Below, one piece after another: positions 19,535 to 28,723 of a stretch of 28,723 nt of DNA. Position numbers and translations under genes: made by a program. This DNA comes from Lingula anatina (taxonomy: Eukaryota; Brachiopoda; Lingulata; Lingulida; Lingulidae). The notes beneath the pieces are model-generated. The model was not told where the DNA came from. It did no database searches and saw nothing but the letters and a program-made list of their open reading frames with translations. Each line of letters begins with the position of its first letter. Position 1 is the stretch's first letter. Where the stretch lies: NCBI RefSeq assembly GCF_001039355.2, contig NW_019775757.1:1352-30074 (forward strand), in the 5' to 3' direction.

Positions 19535-20411
19535 AAATAAACTCTGGTTCTCGGTGTTCAGTGATGACAAAATAACACAACATGGACATGCAGGACTGAT
19601 ATCTGACCAAGCCTGTTTTTCTCAATCACCCCTTGGTCCCGAAAAAATTAAATGTATAATAATATATAATAGCTTTAATTAAAACGCTCCTCTGCACACT
19701 TAAGGCATATTTTTCACTTTAAAAACTCAAACCAAACAAAGCATTAAGGTTTACATACACTTTGGTAGAATATCAAATTCGCCATTTGGAGGAACAAAAT
19801 ACTTAGAAATAACATTTTAGATGAAAATCTCGTAATATTGTTAAATAAATTACTGTACAAACTGTTTGAATGGACTTAAGTGTAACAGATAAAATAATAA
19901 ATCCAATAATCTAATTTTAAAAAAATCTTTAGATTATAATCAAGAATTATCAATTGTTCACTATATTTTTAAGCAAAAATTGAAAAAAGTTGACGGTTTG
20001 AAAACCCACTGAATCCTTTCAGAATACTCATAATTTGGGCTTTGCGGCAGCTCATGTCATTTTGAAAATATATTTGCAAAAGGCTATGATTATTGTCAGT
20101 CCTACAGAAACAATTTAATGGACAGGCAATATCTAAATGAAGTCCATTTCCCATTTTTGTTTTTCGACAATTCTGTTTTGTGATACAAGTACTAAACCAC
20201 AATCCTGGGAATTTTTTGTAGCCAACTATAGGAACAGTTCTCTTATCATATACGCAACAAATATCTCCATTCTACTACTAATGCAATATTAAATTAAGTT
20301 TATTTCGGATGGCAATCTTTACCCCACACCATGATTTAAATTTGTTTCAGAAAACAGACATTTGATCCCCGCCCAGCACTGAAAACATCGAGAACCAGAG
20401 GAAGTTTATTC
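19535..20411. repeat. Imperfect inverted repeat pair about 0.85 kb apart
   Basis: ACTCTGGTTCTCGGTGTTCAG at 19541-19561 pairs with GAAAACATCGAGAACCAGAG at 20381-20400. The flanks also match (AATAAA on the left, TTTATT on the right). The arms are about 30 bp with two small indels. They could be terminal repeats of a degenerate element; no target duplication or transposase is seen and the interior is AT-rich non-coding. Confidence 0.5.
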
Positions 20412-21386
20412 ACAGCCCCATATTCATAACTGATAAAAGATCGTTATAGTGTGGTCAAATCTGCAGTAACGTGGGCACATTTTGCCCGTAACATATTGTT
20501 GGGATTTCTAAGGCGTTATACGTTTTATTATCAATGTCTTTTGTAGATTTACATCTCTTCCTCTTTGAGACTGAACACGCGATAAGTGTAATTAAGTTTC
20601 TCATATGCATATTACGCAATGGGTTTGAAATATCTTTCCCTCCCAGAAATCAATATCATTCAGAATGTTCAAGGTCACAGCGAGAAGTTGCAGATTTGCC
20701 CACACATATTTTCAGTGACAAATCAAAAACATTTCTCTTCTATAAAATTAATATATAATAATTTTAAAACAATCACTTCATCATTTTTATACAGACATTT
20801 TTCTGTTAAAAATGCGGACTTCTAATCTAACGTTCCAGGTTCAAAAAGGGACAGGTATCAACCCAGACCCAAAAATATACATAAATTGCCCTCATAACAC
20901 CATGATCAGATAGAGCACTGTACTACGATATAATAACATACAATAACCAAAAGAAGCAAACCAGCAACATGCAGGGCGGACGCTTAGTATGGATTTAATA
21001 TTTCGTGAATAAAAGCTCATTTATTCGACTTTTAATTTGATATACTTTTTGGAACAGAATGTCACAACCAAAAACAAACGTTACTTGACATACTAAACGT
21101 CGTCCCTGCAAATTAACGAGCAGACAAACGTCGGCATAGGAGGCGAACTTGGCACATGTGGGTGTGGGCCTGTACATGTCGAACATGGAACGTGTCTCTG
21201 AGTAGGACGCTCTTGGTATCTTCGTAAACGTTACTTAGAGTCACTGGAATAAAAGGAACGAATTCACATTCATGAAACTATGTCTACAGATCTCATAAAA
21301 CAGAGTATGTTCATAACAGCAATTTGTGTCTTTGCGTTATGATTAACAAATCGCAAGCTTTAAAAATTATGCAAATATATATAGGG

Positions 21387-21388
<2 letters not shown>
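20412..21388. other. Intergenic, nothing recognised
   Basis: No exon, RNA gene or repeat ends supported. Overlapping short ORFs at 20534-20825 have no motif. Confidence 0.5.

Positions 21389-21435
<47 letters not shown>
21389..21435. repeat. (TA)n microsatellite
   Basis: About 23 uninterrupted TA units. Confidence 0.97.
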
Positions 21436-21438
<3 letters not shown>

Positions 21439-21712
21439 TATTGAACCCTCATGGAAAGGTAATGTTATCAGAAACAAAAGGGTGCCCAAAAGGCACTGAA
21501 GGAATCATGCTAAGAGAAAGTATCCTTCACGTCAGTGAGGTGTACTCATGGTGATTATGCGTAGAGTGTGCCATTTCGGATAAATATTGTCAATGCAAAA
21601 CTAAGAAATGCCACGTGTACAATACATTTTCTATCATGTGTACTGAACTCACGAGATACTGCTGTAGGTTTTAGTGCTATCTTTTCGGCCTTCGTGTGGC
21701 AGTAGCAGCAAT

Positions 21713-21844
21713 ATGGCATGGGACATCTTTCTTCTCCATCTTCTACTGACCTTGGTCCTTTCAGAGCACATCTCATCAAACCCCTCACCTGATTTACATA
21801 ATAATGAAGAGATCGCCTTTTTCCGTGCGGACGCCTCGGTTTAA
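21713..21844 (+). CDS. Possible small secreted peptide (signal-peptide ORF)
   Basis: A 43-codon ORF beginning MAWDIFLLHLLLTLVLSEHI and ending at TAA 21842-21844. Its ATG has A at -3 and G at +4. The first ~17 residues form a classic signal peptide with hydrophobic core LLHLLLTLVL and a small residue (S) at a plausible cleavage point. The remaining ~26 residues are polar, rich in Ser, Asn, Asp and Glu, with no Cys. It could be a first exon (a GTGCGG donor lies at about 21824), a tiny secreted peptide, or chance. The local sequence is GC-richer than its surroundings. No homolog recognised. Minus-strand ORF 21555-21788 overlaps and shows nothing comparable. Confidence 0.25.
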   Translation: MAWDIFLLHLLLTLVLSEHISSNPSPDLHNNEEIAFFRADASV

Positions 21845-23756
21845 ATTATAGTCTGTTTTATGAGAAGGCACAATAACTAAGTCTCCATCTCGAAAAGAGG
21901 ATTAGGGGTTGATAAAGTCATAATGACACACGCGCACACAACAAAAATATATAAATAAAAATAAAAACGCGTTTTCAAGGTCAACATACTTGATATTTCA
22001 CAGATCGAATGAACGAACTGGGGCGGGATTGTGATATAACTTTAGGACCTGATTTTCATTCAATCTTTCAATACAGCGTAACCGTAAGGTTGTTGGATTT
22101 TTCTTTCTTTCTTTTTTATGCTTCTTGAAACAAAGGAAAACGTTAAAGTTTCACACGTTTATTGAATGGTCTTGTTTGTTACACCCATAGGTAATTTTCC
22201 AGAAGTAAACACTACATGCAGAGTCAATACTTAAACTGTCTATGCACGAATAAAACACACATATTAAAACTGAGTAAAATAATTTAAAGAATTTGTCTAT
22301 ATTTAAGTCACTTTTCGATATCTTCTGCAAGTCGATCCCATATTTTTATTCATTTATATTTTAATTATTCATTTTGTGTGTGTATATGAGGGGAGGGGGG
22401 AGCGCACGAGGATATTCTTTTCGCGTGAAATGAGTTGATTATTTGTGTATTTAATTCAATATCCGAAAATGACAACAACAAAATTTGGAAAAACAATCAA
22501 TCAATGATGCTGCATCTATTGATTTTAATCATGATGACTATAATTTTTCTAAAAATATCTTTCTTTGCTGTATAGTCTACATTTCATGACATTTAGACCA
22601 AATAAAAACATTGTTATTATGTAACATTGCTTTATTAATCTATTCTATATAAAATAATAGCATGCCCCCATGAAGAGCACTAAATTCTGACAAACAACTA
22701 CATATAAACATTTAAATGTAAATGGTCTAAAAATATATTTTTAATCAAAATTACACTTTTCTAGTTGAAGTGAACAGTTAAAAAGGGTGTATGTATCTGT
22801 TCCATTGAATGATTTTTTTTTTTTACATTTAGCTTAGTCTATAGATAAGAAATACTCAGTGAATTTCCAAAATACAGGCTTAAAATACTGCATGTTCCAC
22901 TGATGTTGGATGAAAAGTGAAACTTGTTAAAGACTCGTAGAAAAATTTATTTATCTGATTATTATATCGCAAATACCACACCCTTAAAAGTTATAAAATA
23001 CATGGAATAAATGTATAACATTTATAAGCAATTATGAAATTATGTACATGTTAAGCAGTTTTTTATCCCAAAATTCACTAAAATGTGCTTTAATGATAAA
23101 TAAGAATCACAGAGAGAATGTACATATTGCTTGTAAGAAGACCGAGGAAATAAGTTCTTAATGAGAAAAAAAGAGATATGAGATACATAAGATTCAACAT
23201 TTGTTTCACAGACTTCCAATACCTAATAATTCAGTTTTCTCAATGTCCTTTTGAAGACTTTGCACTGGGATTTCAGTGATGATCACACCACGTAACATCA
23301 CATGTTAAATATAATAATAATAATAATGACTATATTGTCAGATAAGTAGGTTTTCTGGCATTTTTCTTTAAAAATTATTCTGAGGTGTAGGTTTTTTAAT
23401 TTTCTATACACACAAATGATTTACATGCGTTGCACGATTTTTGGAAGTTGAACAATAGGAGTATGTTTTCCAGAGGAAGTTCATAAAGTGTACAAAATAA
23501 AATGACTTTTGATCTAACAGGGATAAAATGCAAAATTTTAATCACACACCACCTTTTGCTGCCTTTAAACAAATACCACATTTATTTTTTTGGTGAAAAT
23601 AATCTAATTCATCTCCTAACTTATCTCGCCTGTGACCTTTCAGCAGTTTTGACTCACTTTCGAAGCTTGCAAAACCGTAAGGTCTGTGCGCAAAATGATG
23701 TTGGATTTTGAAAAAACCTAACTTTAATTTTCCCAGATTGTAAAAGAGTCATAGCA
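21845..23756. other. Intergenic, nothing recognised
   Basis: Very AT-rich. Contains only simple-sequence patches such as (ATA)n at about 23309-23328 and the purine run GAGGGGAGGGGGGAG near 22388. No exon supported on either strand. Confidence 0.55.
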
Positions 23757-23837
23757 AGTGTCAGAAAGGGAGAAAAATAACCTGGAAAATAAGTAAAATA
23801 TGTTTTTTTGCAGGAAAATCTTGCACTTAAATGTCTA

Positions 23838-23905
<68 letters not shown>

Positions 23906-24255
23906 ACAAAAAAGCAATTATGTTATTTACACATGTTTAAAGGTTGGCTAGTCAGAAAAAAACACCCAGGAAAATTAGCCATTTTTTCAGGAAAATCTTG
24001 CACTGTATGGGTGCCTTAAATGTCTAATCAGTATATATCAACAAAAAAATAATTTATGTGTTTTACACATGTCAAATGGTTGTTAGTCAGAGAAAAATAC
24101 ACAGGAAAATAACTTATAAAATATACATATTTATATAATAAATATTTTTTTTTTGCAGGAAAAATCTTGCACTGCATTGATACCTAAATGTCTTATTAGT
24201 ATATATCAACAAAAAAAGCAACTAACTTATCTTATTTACACATGTTAATTCAGCT
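23757..24255 (+). repeat. Three-copy tandem repeat of about 135-195 bp
   Basis: Copies start near 23757, 23950 and 24085. Each has the order GTCAGA, a CAGGAAAATCTTGCAC or near-identical block, AAATGTCTAAT or AAATGTCTTAT, TATATATCAACAAAAAA, and TTACACATGT. Copy 1 carries a hugely expanded AT run where copies 2 and 3 have only GTATATATC. Confidence 0.9.
23842..23903. repeat. (AT)31 microsatellite
   Basis: An uninterrupted AT run inside copy 1 of the tandem repeat at 23757-24255. Confidence 0.98.
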
Positions 24256-24478
24256 CAAATTCTAGAGAACTGATGATGACTTTTCTCTTCCTGAAGATGC
24301 AGATGAAATTATGCTGATCTGTATACAGGAAAGGCACCATCAGGTCTCTGAAACTCTGGCTGACTGAATCTGGCTAAAACATCTATGAAAAGACAAATTG
24401 CATGTACAGAATATCTAAGATATCAAAATTCTTTTGAAATTGCCATGAGCAGGTAAAAATTCCTACTTTTCATATAGT

Positions 24479-24484
24479 TTTATT
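24479..24484 (-). terminator. Transglutaminase polyadenylation signal candidate
   Basis: Minus-strand AATAAA 62 bp beyond the transglutaminase stop codon, giving a short 3' UTR. Longer alternative UTRs are possible. Confidence 0.6.
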
Positions 24485-24545
24485 TTGCAAGCAGAAAGCA
24501 TAATATCTTTTTTGAATTGACAAGCAATTGGAGGTCAAATGACAG

Positions 24546-24687
24546 CTACTCTTCAATATAAACTGAATCTATTCCATTGACATCACATGGTTCCTGACAG
24601 TCGAAGCTGATGATGATGTTCTTCTCACCGGGGGTCTTTGGGGTCAAGGTCACTGTCTGCTCAGCTTTCTCACCAGGTGGAACATCC
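24546..24687 (-). CDS. TGM: Transglutaminase, last exon (second beta-barrel, C-terminus)
   Basis: Acceptor CTTACCAG, then the split Arg codon, DVPPGEKAEQTVTLTPKTPG and on to VYIEE and TAG at 24546-24548. It completes the second C-terminal beta-barrel of the transglutaminase family. The G-E-K-x-x-Q-x-V-x-L-x-P-x-x-x-G-E-K-x-I-I-x-S-F pattern corresponds to the family's final strands, where an Ala/Pro-Gly-Glu motif precedes a hydrophobic strand and a G-x-(H/K)-x-L-(I/V)-x-S-F/M segment. It follows exon 25805-25944 in phase 2 after an intron of about 1.1 kb. The barrels regulate access to the Cys-His-Asp catalytic core, which lies outside the window. Confidence 0.9.
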
Positions 24688-24834
24688 CTGGTAAGACAAA
24701 AGTCTTAGTTACAACATAAATCAAAATTGATCAATAAACTAACTCCATATTTTTTTATCATCCAATAAACAGCAACCATTTTCTGGTTTACAAAATTGGG
24801 CTTTCTCTTGCAGACTTAAAAAAATGTTCCACTA

Positions 24835-24863
24835 CCCACCCACCCCCCCACCCCCCACCCCCC
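24835..24863 (-). other. G-quadruplex-prone tract in the last transglutaminase intron
   Basis: On the plus strand five C runs (3, 3, 7, 6 and 6) are separated by single A. In the transglutaminase transcript this is five G runs with one-base loops, about 150 nt upstream of the last acceptor. One-base loops are the most stable quadruplex type. Confidence 0.8.
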
Positions 24864-24883
24864 TTAAGGTATTTGCTAGGGGC

Positions 24884-25042
24884 ATCACATCAGGCCAGTT
24901 CCCCAGTTTCCCATCACATCAGGCCAGTTCCCCAGTTTCTCATCACATCAGGCCAGCTCCCCAGTTTCCCATCACATAAGGCCAGTTCCCCAGTTTCTCA
25001 TCACATCAGGCCAGCTCCCCAGTTTCCCATCAAATCAGGCCA
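24884..25042. repeat. 29-bp minisatellite, about 5.5 copies
   Basis: Unit ATCACATCAGGCCAGTTCCC plus CAGTTTCCC, with T/C variants (GTTCCCC or GCTCCCC, TTTCCC or TTTCTC) that alternate between copies. Intronic. The 176-codon plus-strand ORF crossing it is a by-product of the 29-bp period and the adjacent MITE. Confidence 0.93.
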
Positions 25043-25170
25043 TTCTGCATGTACCATGCCAGAGGGCAGGGTAAAACATTATCATTCTAATTTAATGCAC
25101 ATCAATGAAAACTTAGTACATTCTAATAAAAGTCATTACAATCATACGCAATTATGTAACACCTCTCTCC

Positions 25171-25538
25171 CAGACATGCTGAAAACTATTCAGAATGGTC
25201 GGACATTTGGACCGGCAGTACTGAAAAATTTGCCGGACCGAATGGATTTTTTGTCGGACCAAAAATCACCCTATTCGTTTGAGTTAGATACTACCAGTAT
25301 TATTAGGGTAGCTTATTTTGTTTGTGAATGTGATAGGTTTGAAATGGAAGGGAAAACACGCTTTGGGTCCTATACAATTTTATTAGTGAAGTGTGCCGAA
25401 TGATGGCTGTAAATTCAAAATTGCAGCTCTTAAAACTCTTTTCAGTCCTTAGGACCAACCAAGTCCAATTTTTTACTGGTCCAGACAAATTTAATTTGCC
25501 GGTCATGACTGATCGGACCGACAGTTTCAGCATGTCTG
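25171..25538. mobile_element. 368-bp MITE with 16-17-bp inverted ends
   Basis: CAGACATGCTGAAAACT at the left pairs with AGTTTCAGCATGTCTG at the right, with a one-base indel. Both ends are flanked by CTCTCC, a likely 6-bp target duplication (or part of an 8-bp one, as in hAT elements). Subterminal GTCGGAC, GACCGGC and GCCGGTC motifs repeat inside. No transposase. Inserted in the last transglutaminase intron. Confidence 0.8.
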
Positions 25539-25709
25539 CTCTCCCACCACCACCAAAGAAATTATAACAAATAAAAGAGTAAAATATAAAGTGACTATTT
25601 AAAATGTTGATTTGAGATTTCTTACAACATCAGTTGGGTTTAAGTAAAAAAAAATAAGTATGTTTCTCTGAGTAACGGAAATAAATTGACCAACTAGGAC
25701 TTACATGTA

Positions 25710-25787
25710 CAGGGTGGTCCATAAAAAAACAACCTATTTTATATTGAAATGGAAAGTAAAATAGGTCATTTTTGAAGGAACACCCTG
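25710..25787. mobile_element. 78-bp mariner-type miniature element
   Basis: CAGGGTGGTCC at the left and GGAACACCCTG at the right are inverted with one mismatch, and each end abuts TA. Inside, ACCTATTTTA and TAAAATAGGT form a second inverted pair, so the whole element can fold into a hairpin. TA target and CAGGGTG ends are typical of mariner-family derivatives. Confidence 0.7.
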
Positions 25788-25804
25788 TATATCACATCAC
25801 TTAC

Positions 25805-25944
25805 CTGATTTTATACTCCATGGCTTTCTGGAGTCCAGGTCCTTCCACAATAAACATACACTGGGTAAGAGGTTTAGGAAGAGGATTGGTGAAGCCAAAC
25901 TTCAGTTGGAATGGTTGGCCAACATGGAGGTCATTTTTGTCACC
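25805..25944 (-). CDS. TGM: Transglutaminase exon (second beta-barrel)
   Basis: Acceptor CAATTTAG and donor CAG/GTAAGT bound 46 codons plus two bases. The frame contains GQPFQLKFGFTNPLPKPLTQ and then a Cys-x-Phe-x-Val-Glu-Gly-Pro-Gly-Leu segment. The F-x-N-P-L-P and V-E-G-(A/P)-G-L motifs are hallmarks of the second transglutaminase C-terminal domain (compare TGM2 and factor XIII A, which have N-P-L and (V/L)-(E/D)-G-(A/P)-G at the same place). Phase 0 at its start and phase 2 at its end fit both neighbours. Confidence 0.95.
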
Positions 25945-26266
25945 CTAAATTGACGTGTCATCAAGACATTATTTAATGAAAAAAAATTTGTGACAACACA
26001 GCTGTAATAAATGCATAAATATTATACACAGTTGTTTGATATACAACTTACTTGAAAAAATATCTTGAAACAATGAATAAATGCCATTAAATTGCTTCTT
26101 AATCGAAACCATTTCATAAACATTGCTCCTGTAGTTTTGTAATATATTTCAATTAGCATAAAACAAAATAACCCCACTTTAAATCTAATTAAATTAAGTG
26201 AATAAAAGAAAATGGAATGAATGCTGACAGAACTAATCAAATAAAATAAAGAACAGCTCATCCTAC

Positions 26267-26436
26267 CCCAACATATTCAAACTCCAAGTCAGGGACTGTC
26301 AGATCAAAATCGTCCTCTTCGACAAAGATTTGGTTAGTTTCCTCCACTCTGACCTTACACCTGGCCTTCATTTGAGTCTGGTCAGCAAGATGGTCCAAAT
26401 AATCAGCTGGACTCACAGTTATACTCACTTTTTTTT
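26267..26436 (-). CDS. TGM: Transglutaminase exon (end of first beta-barrel, start of second)
   Basis: Acceptor CTCTTCCAG, donor GGG/GTAGGA. It completes a split Glu codon and reads KKVSITVSPADYLDHLADQT, a basic RCKVRVEETNQ strand, an acidic EEDDFDLTVPDLEFEYVG stretch and then the junction. The first barrel's S-P-x-x-Y segment, followed by L-T-V/I-P-x-L as the link into the second barrel, is as in factor XIII A and annulin-type enzymes. Starts in phase 1, ends in phase 0. Confidence 0.93.
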
Positions 26437-26507
26437 CTGGAAGAGAATGAAAAGATGGAAATGGGATTATGAAAGAGATCGAATGTTTAGCCCTCTCTAA
26501 GTTTTTA

Positions 26508-26530
26508 TATTATTATTATTATTATTATTA
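26508..26530. repeat. (ATT)n microsatellite
   Basis: About seven ATT units in a transglutaminase intron. Confidence 0.95.
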
Positions 26531-26664
26531 CACAAATTATTATAAGGCTCAGAAAGCTGAAAGCTGCTTCTGAAAGTTTGTACCTATAACCCACCTGCTA
26601 GGTAGATGAATGTACATGCCCTTTGTAAATATTTTGTATTTAGAGTATGCAATTTTTAATCTAT

Positions 26665-26905
26665 AGGCCTTATAAACAGATTAGGTGTTTACTAACACTA
26701 CCCTCAGATCTTTAAGCACTAACACCCATAATAATCAATGCACTGTACAATTATTTAGCACCAACAAAGCGAGACCTTGCACTAACATTTATCCGCTCTA
26801 GTAGTGCTGGTAAATTTGTGGGTTGTGTGGTTAATATGGGCATTAGTGCTAAAAGATCTGTGGGTAGTGTTAATAAACGCCTAAATAAACCTGTTCATAA
26901 GGCCT
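26665..26905. mobile_element. 241-bp foldback element in a transglutaminase intron
   Basis: AGGCCTTATAAACAGATTAG at the left pairs with the right end ...AACCTGTTCATAAGGCCT. The inverted match continues inward through the TTTACTAACACTACCC and CAGATCTTTAAGCACTAACA region, so arms of about 75 bp cover most of the element. No ORF and no certain target duplication. The right end lies only 26 bp from the donor of exon 26932-27133. Confidence 0.85.
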
Positions 26906-26931
26906 GATCTATTCAAAATATTCACATTCAC

Positions 26932-27133
26932 CTTTCTCTCCCGGTGCCAGCACTATGTGAAAATTATCTGTGGCAACATTCTTCTTGTAAACACCAGTGT
27001 AATAGACCACAGTAGCTCCCAGCGAGACATTGAGTGTACGTTGTTCACTGCTCTGATTTGACACTATCAGATCTATATCAAAATCTTCCCCAACCACAAT
27101 GGAATCACGTTCGTACATTAAAAATGTAATATC
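26932..27133 (-). CDS. TGM: Transglutaminase exon (first beta-barrel)
   Basis: Acceptor TTCTTTTTAG, donor AAAG/GTGAAT. It reads DITFLMYERDSIVVGEDFDI, then a strand with SNQSSEQRTLNVSLGA, VVYYTGV and LAPGEK. The V-G-x-D-(F/I)-x-(I/V) start, the N-x-S/T-x-x-x-R-x-(L/I/V) strand and the (Y/F)-Y-T/N-G motif are typical of the first C-terminal transglutaminase domain. Length (67 codons plus one base) and phase (0 to 1) connect both neighbours. The ATG at 27116-27118 is internal methionine, not a start. Confidence 0.95.
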
Positions 27134-28127
27134 CTAAAAAGAAATTAAAAGGAAAAAGATTGCAACTTAAAGGCCAAATATTTACATTAGGAGGCAATAT
27201 TTAGTTGAAATTATCTTAGGTATCCTCATGCACTCAAAAATAAAAATAAAAGGATATGGACTTTTGGCAAGAAAGATAAGCAATTATGAAAGTGTTTCAT
27301 TGACTTTAGCAATGTTGCTAAAGACAAAGAACATGTTATTATCTATTAAGCTTCCTGAAAACTTCAACAATTTTCTCATATTATCACTAAAGTATATTTT
27401 ATCAAAAACTGCTGAGAAAATAAAGATTTATATATATTAACCTTTTTTTTTTTTTGAAGATATATTATTTTGGACAACCTCATCCAAAATTGCTAGCTTC
27501 CATCTCCAGTACAGCTTCCAGAGTATCTTTAAGTCTTGCAATTTATTCATATATAAAGTTTTTTAGCTGAGGCCCATATGTTTTAAGTTTTAAAAACATA
27601 TAAATTTGACACTAATTTATAACCTGAATTTGTTTCCATATTTCTTCTGACAGAGAGGCATGACTGGTTGTCACCATGAAAAAAAATGCTCTCTCTGATT
27701 GGGACATTCTAATTTTATGCTGTAGGTTTAAAAAATCCCAATTTCAACAGAAATTATAAACTATATAATTTAAAACAATTTTAACAGTACAAATATCATC
27801 AATTTTTTGCTTCAAACTTATCCATTTTCATGACCATTGCTCTATGAAGTTCTTCTCTTATTTTTAAGACAACTGAAAAAACATTTGGTGTACTTAATGT
27901 CAGGGTTAATGCCTGTTTAATTCAATGTATAAAAATAATTTGGTAACTCGGATTAAAAAAATTCAAATTTTGATGATTTTAATAATTTTATTTTTATGGT
28001 TACATTATATGCCTTAGTGTTCAAAGAAATTGTTGAAATTTCAGAAAATTAAAAAATTTTTTCTTTATGTCTGTTAATCTATGACAGACTTGACTTAAAA
28101 CAATTTTACTTTATCCTTAAAAGATAC
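27134..28127 (-). other. Transglutaminase intron, nothing else recognised
   Basis: AT-rich intron of 994 bp bounded by GTATCT and TTCTTTTTAG on the minus strand. Short ORFs in it have no motif. Confidence 0.75.
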
Positions 28128-28228
28128 CTGATTTTCGTTGTTCTCAAGGTGTCCGTGGTAATCTATATTCAGTCCGGAATAGACATTTGTATGAGAAACA
28201 GCTACCTTGAGAGCAGCTCTCTCCTCAT
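28128..28228 (-). CDS. TGM: Transglutaminase exon (linker after catalytic core)
   Basis: Acceptor TTAAGGCACAG and donor CAG/GTATCT. The two leading bases finish a split codon, then EERAALKVAVSHTNVYSGLN and a polar end (NNENQ). The (S/T)-x-E-E-R-x-A/V-(L/I/F)-x-x-A pattern is the family's linker between the catalytic domain and first beta-barrel. It ends in phase 0, matching exon 26932-27133. An alternative acceptor six bases upstream (TTTAAG) would shift the frame relation and add two residues. The catalytic core exons lie beyond the right end of the window. Confidence 0.85.
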
Positions 28229-28723
28229 CTGTGCCTTAAATGTGCAACATAATTATATTATCAATACAGAAAAATCACACAGTCAATATAAAAAGTACTA
28301 TCATGACAGTTTTAAACTTTTAACCATTATCATCATGTAATTCATAACTGCATAAAAAAGGGACAAAGTATGGCTTGAAGCGTGTGCTTTGCTTATTCTG
28401 TTAATTGGTAGGTACGTAGATGGATTATATTGCATTTTGTATAGTTGGAAACAATAGAACGTACGTGAAAGGTAAAATTCAAGGTATCACAGTAGGATTG
28501 CCAAAATATGACCTACTATTCAAGTTCAACAGTAACTGCACGTGTATCTCTGCTAGTTTTCAAGATAAACAAGGAATACTTGCAATTAAAGCCCCATATT
28601 TGATCTGCAGATTTGTTAGTCCACTGTTTTCAATTTGCTCCAAGAATGTATCAAGATCATTTTTAAATCAGTCTACTTCAAATTTTTAGGTCTGTTTCTG
28701 GGATGTGTATCCTTTTCCTTTCT
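28229..28723 (-). other. Upstream transglutaminase intron, partial
   Basis: No exon of the catalytic core is recognised before the window ends. The 89-codon plus-strand ORF at 28420-28689 matches nothing I know. Confidence 0.5.

Noticed and set aside
20880-20935. TAGAGCACTGTACTAC resembling a tRNA D-arm and anticodon arm
   Set aside because: No B box or pairing acceptor stem follows.
24873-25403. 176-codon plus-strand ORF
   Set aside because: Made of the 29-bp minisatellite followed by the MITE, in an intron of the opposite-strand transglutaminase.

Overview
The window is eukaryotic, animal nuclear DNA. It is strongly AT-rich by eye, gene-poor, and full of dinucleotide runs, inverted-repeat elements and spliceosomal introns. 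A lamin-type CaaX terminal exon and a multi-exon transglutaminase show it is metazoan. The mix of foldback elements, tRNA-headed SINE-like pieces and TA-flanked DNA transposons would suit a marine invertebrate such as a mollusc, but that placement is inference. Isolated N characters (1186, 2110, 3131, 6547, 9359) mark assembly joins or ambiguous bases; three of them lie at the edge of duplicated sequence.

Layout. 1-2830 is repetitive: one arm of a ~0.5 kb inverted repeat (partner at 7594-8106), degenerate direct repeats carrying a GGCCATCTTGGATTTGAG core, a 129-bp duplication and a 208-bp foldback element. 3452-5245, minus strand, holds a candidate two-exon gene for a small secreted, cysteine-bearing, extremely basic protein. 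Next to its stop is a purine tract that reads as a polyacidic tail in one other frame. 6375-10690 is a Tc1/mariner-pogo-like transposon with TA-flanked 26-bp inverted ends, an 832-bp internal direct duplication and the C-terminal remnant of a DDE transposase. At 11861-11916, plus strand, is a short terminal exon ending in a CYIM CaaX box that matches B-type lamin C-termini, followed by an AT-rich probable 3' UTR. I see no other lamin exon upstream, so everything to its left probably lies in the last lamin intron, with the basic-protein gene nested antisense.

12725-24478 is mostly intergenic. It holds a 945-bp element with perfect 26-bp inverted ends around a CpG-rich block, two tRNA-like SINE heads, a pair of ~0.8-kb-spaced inverted repeats, a 43-codon ORF beginning with a signal peptide, AT microsatellites and a three-copy tandem repeat.

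24546-28228, minus strand, holds the last five exons of a transglutaminase (250 codons plus stop). All splice phases agree, and the exons cover the linker after the catalytic core and both C-terminal beta-barrels. Its introns carry a G-quadruplex-prone tract, a 29-bp minisatellite and three small inverted-repeat elements. The lamin and transglutaminase genes are convergent. No rRNA gene, intact tRNA gene or CRISPR array was seen.
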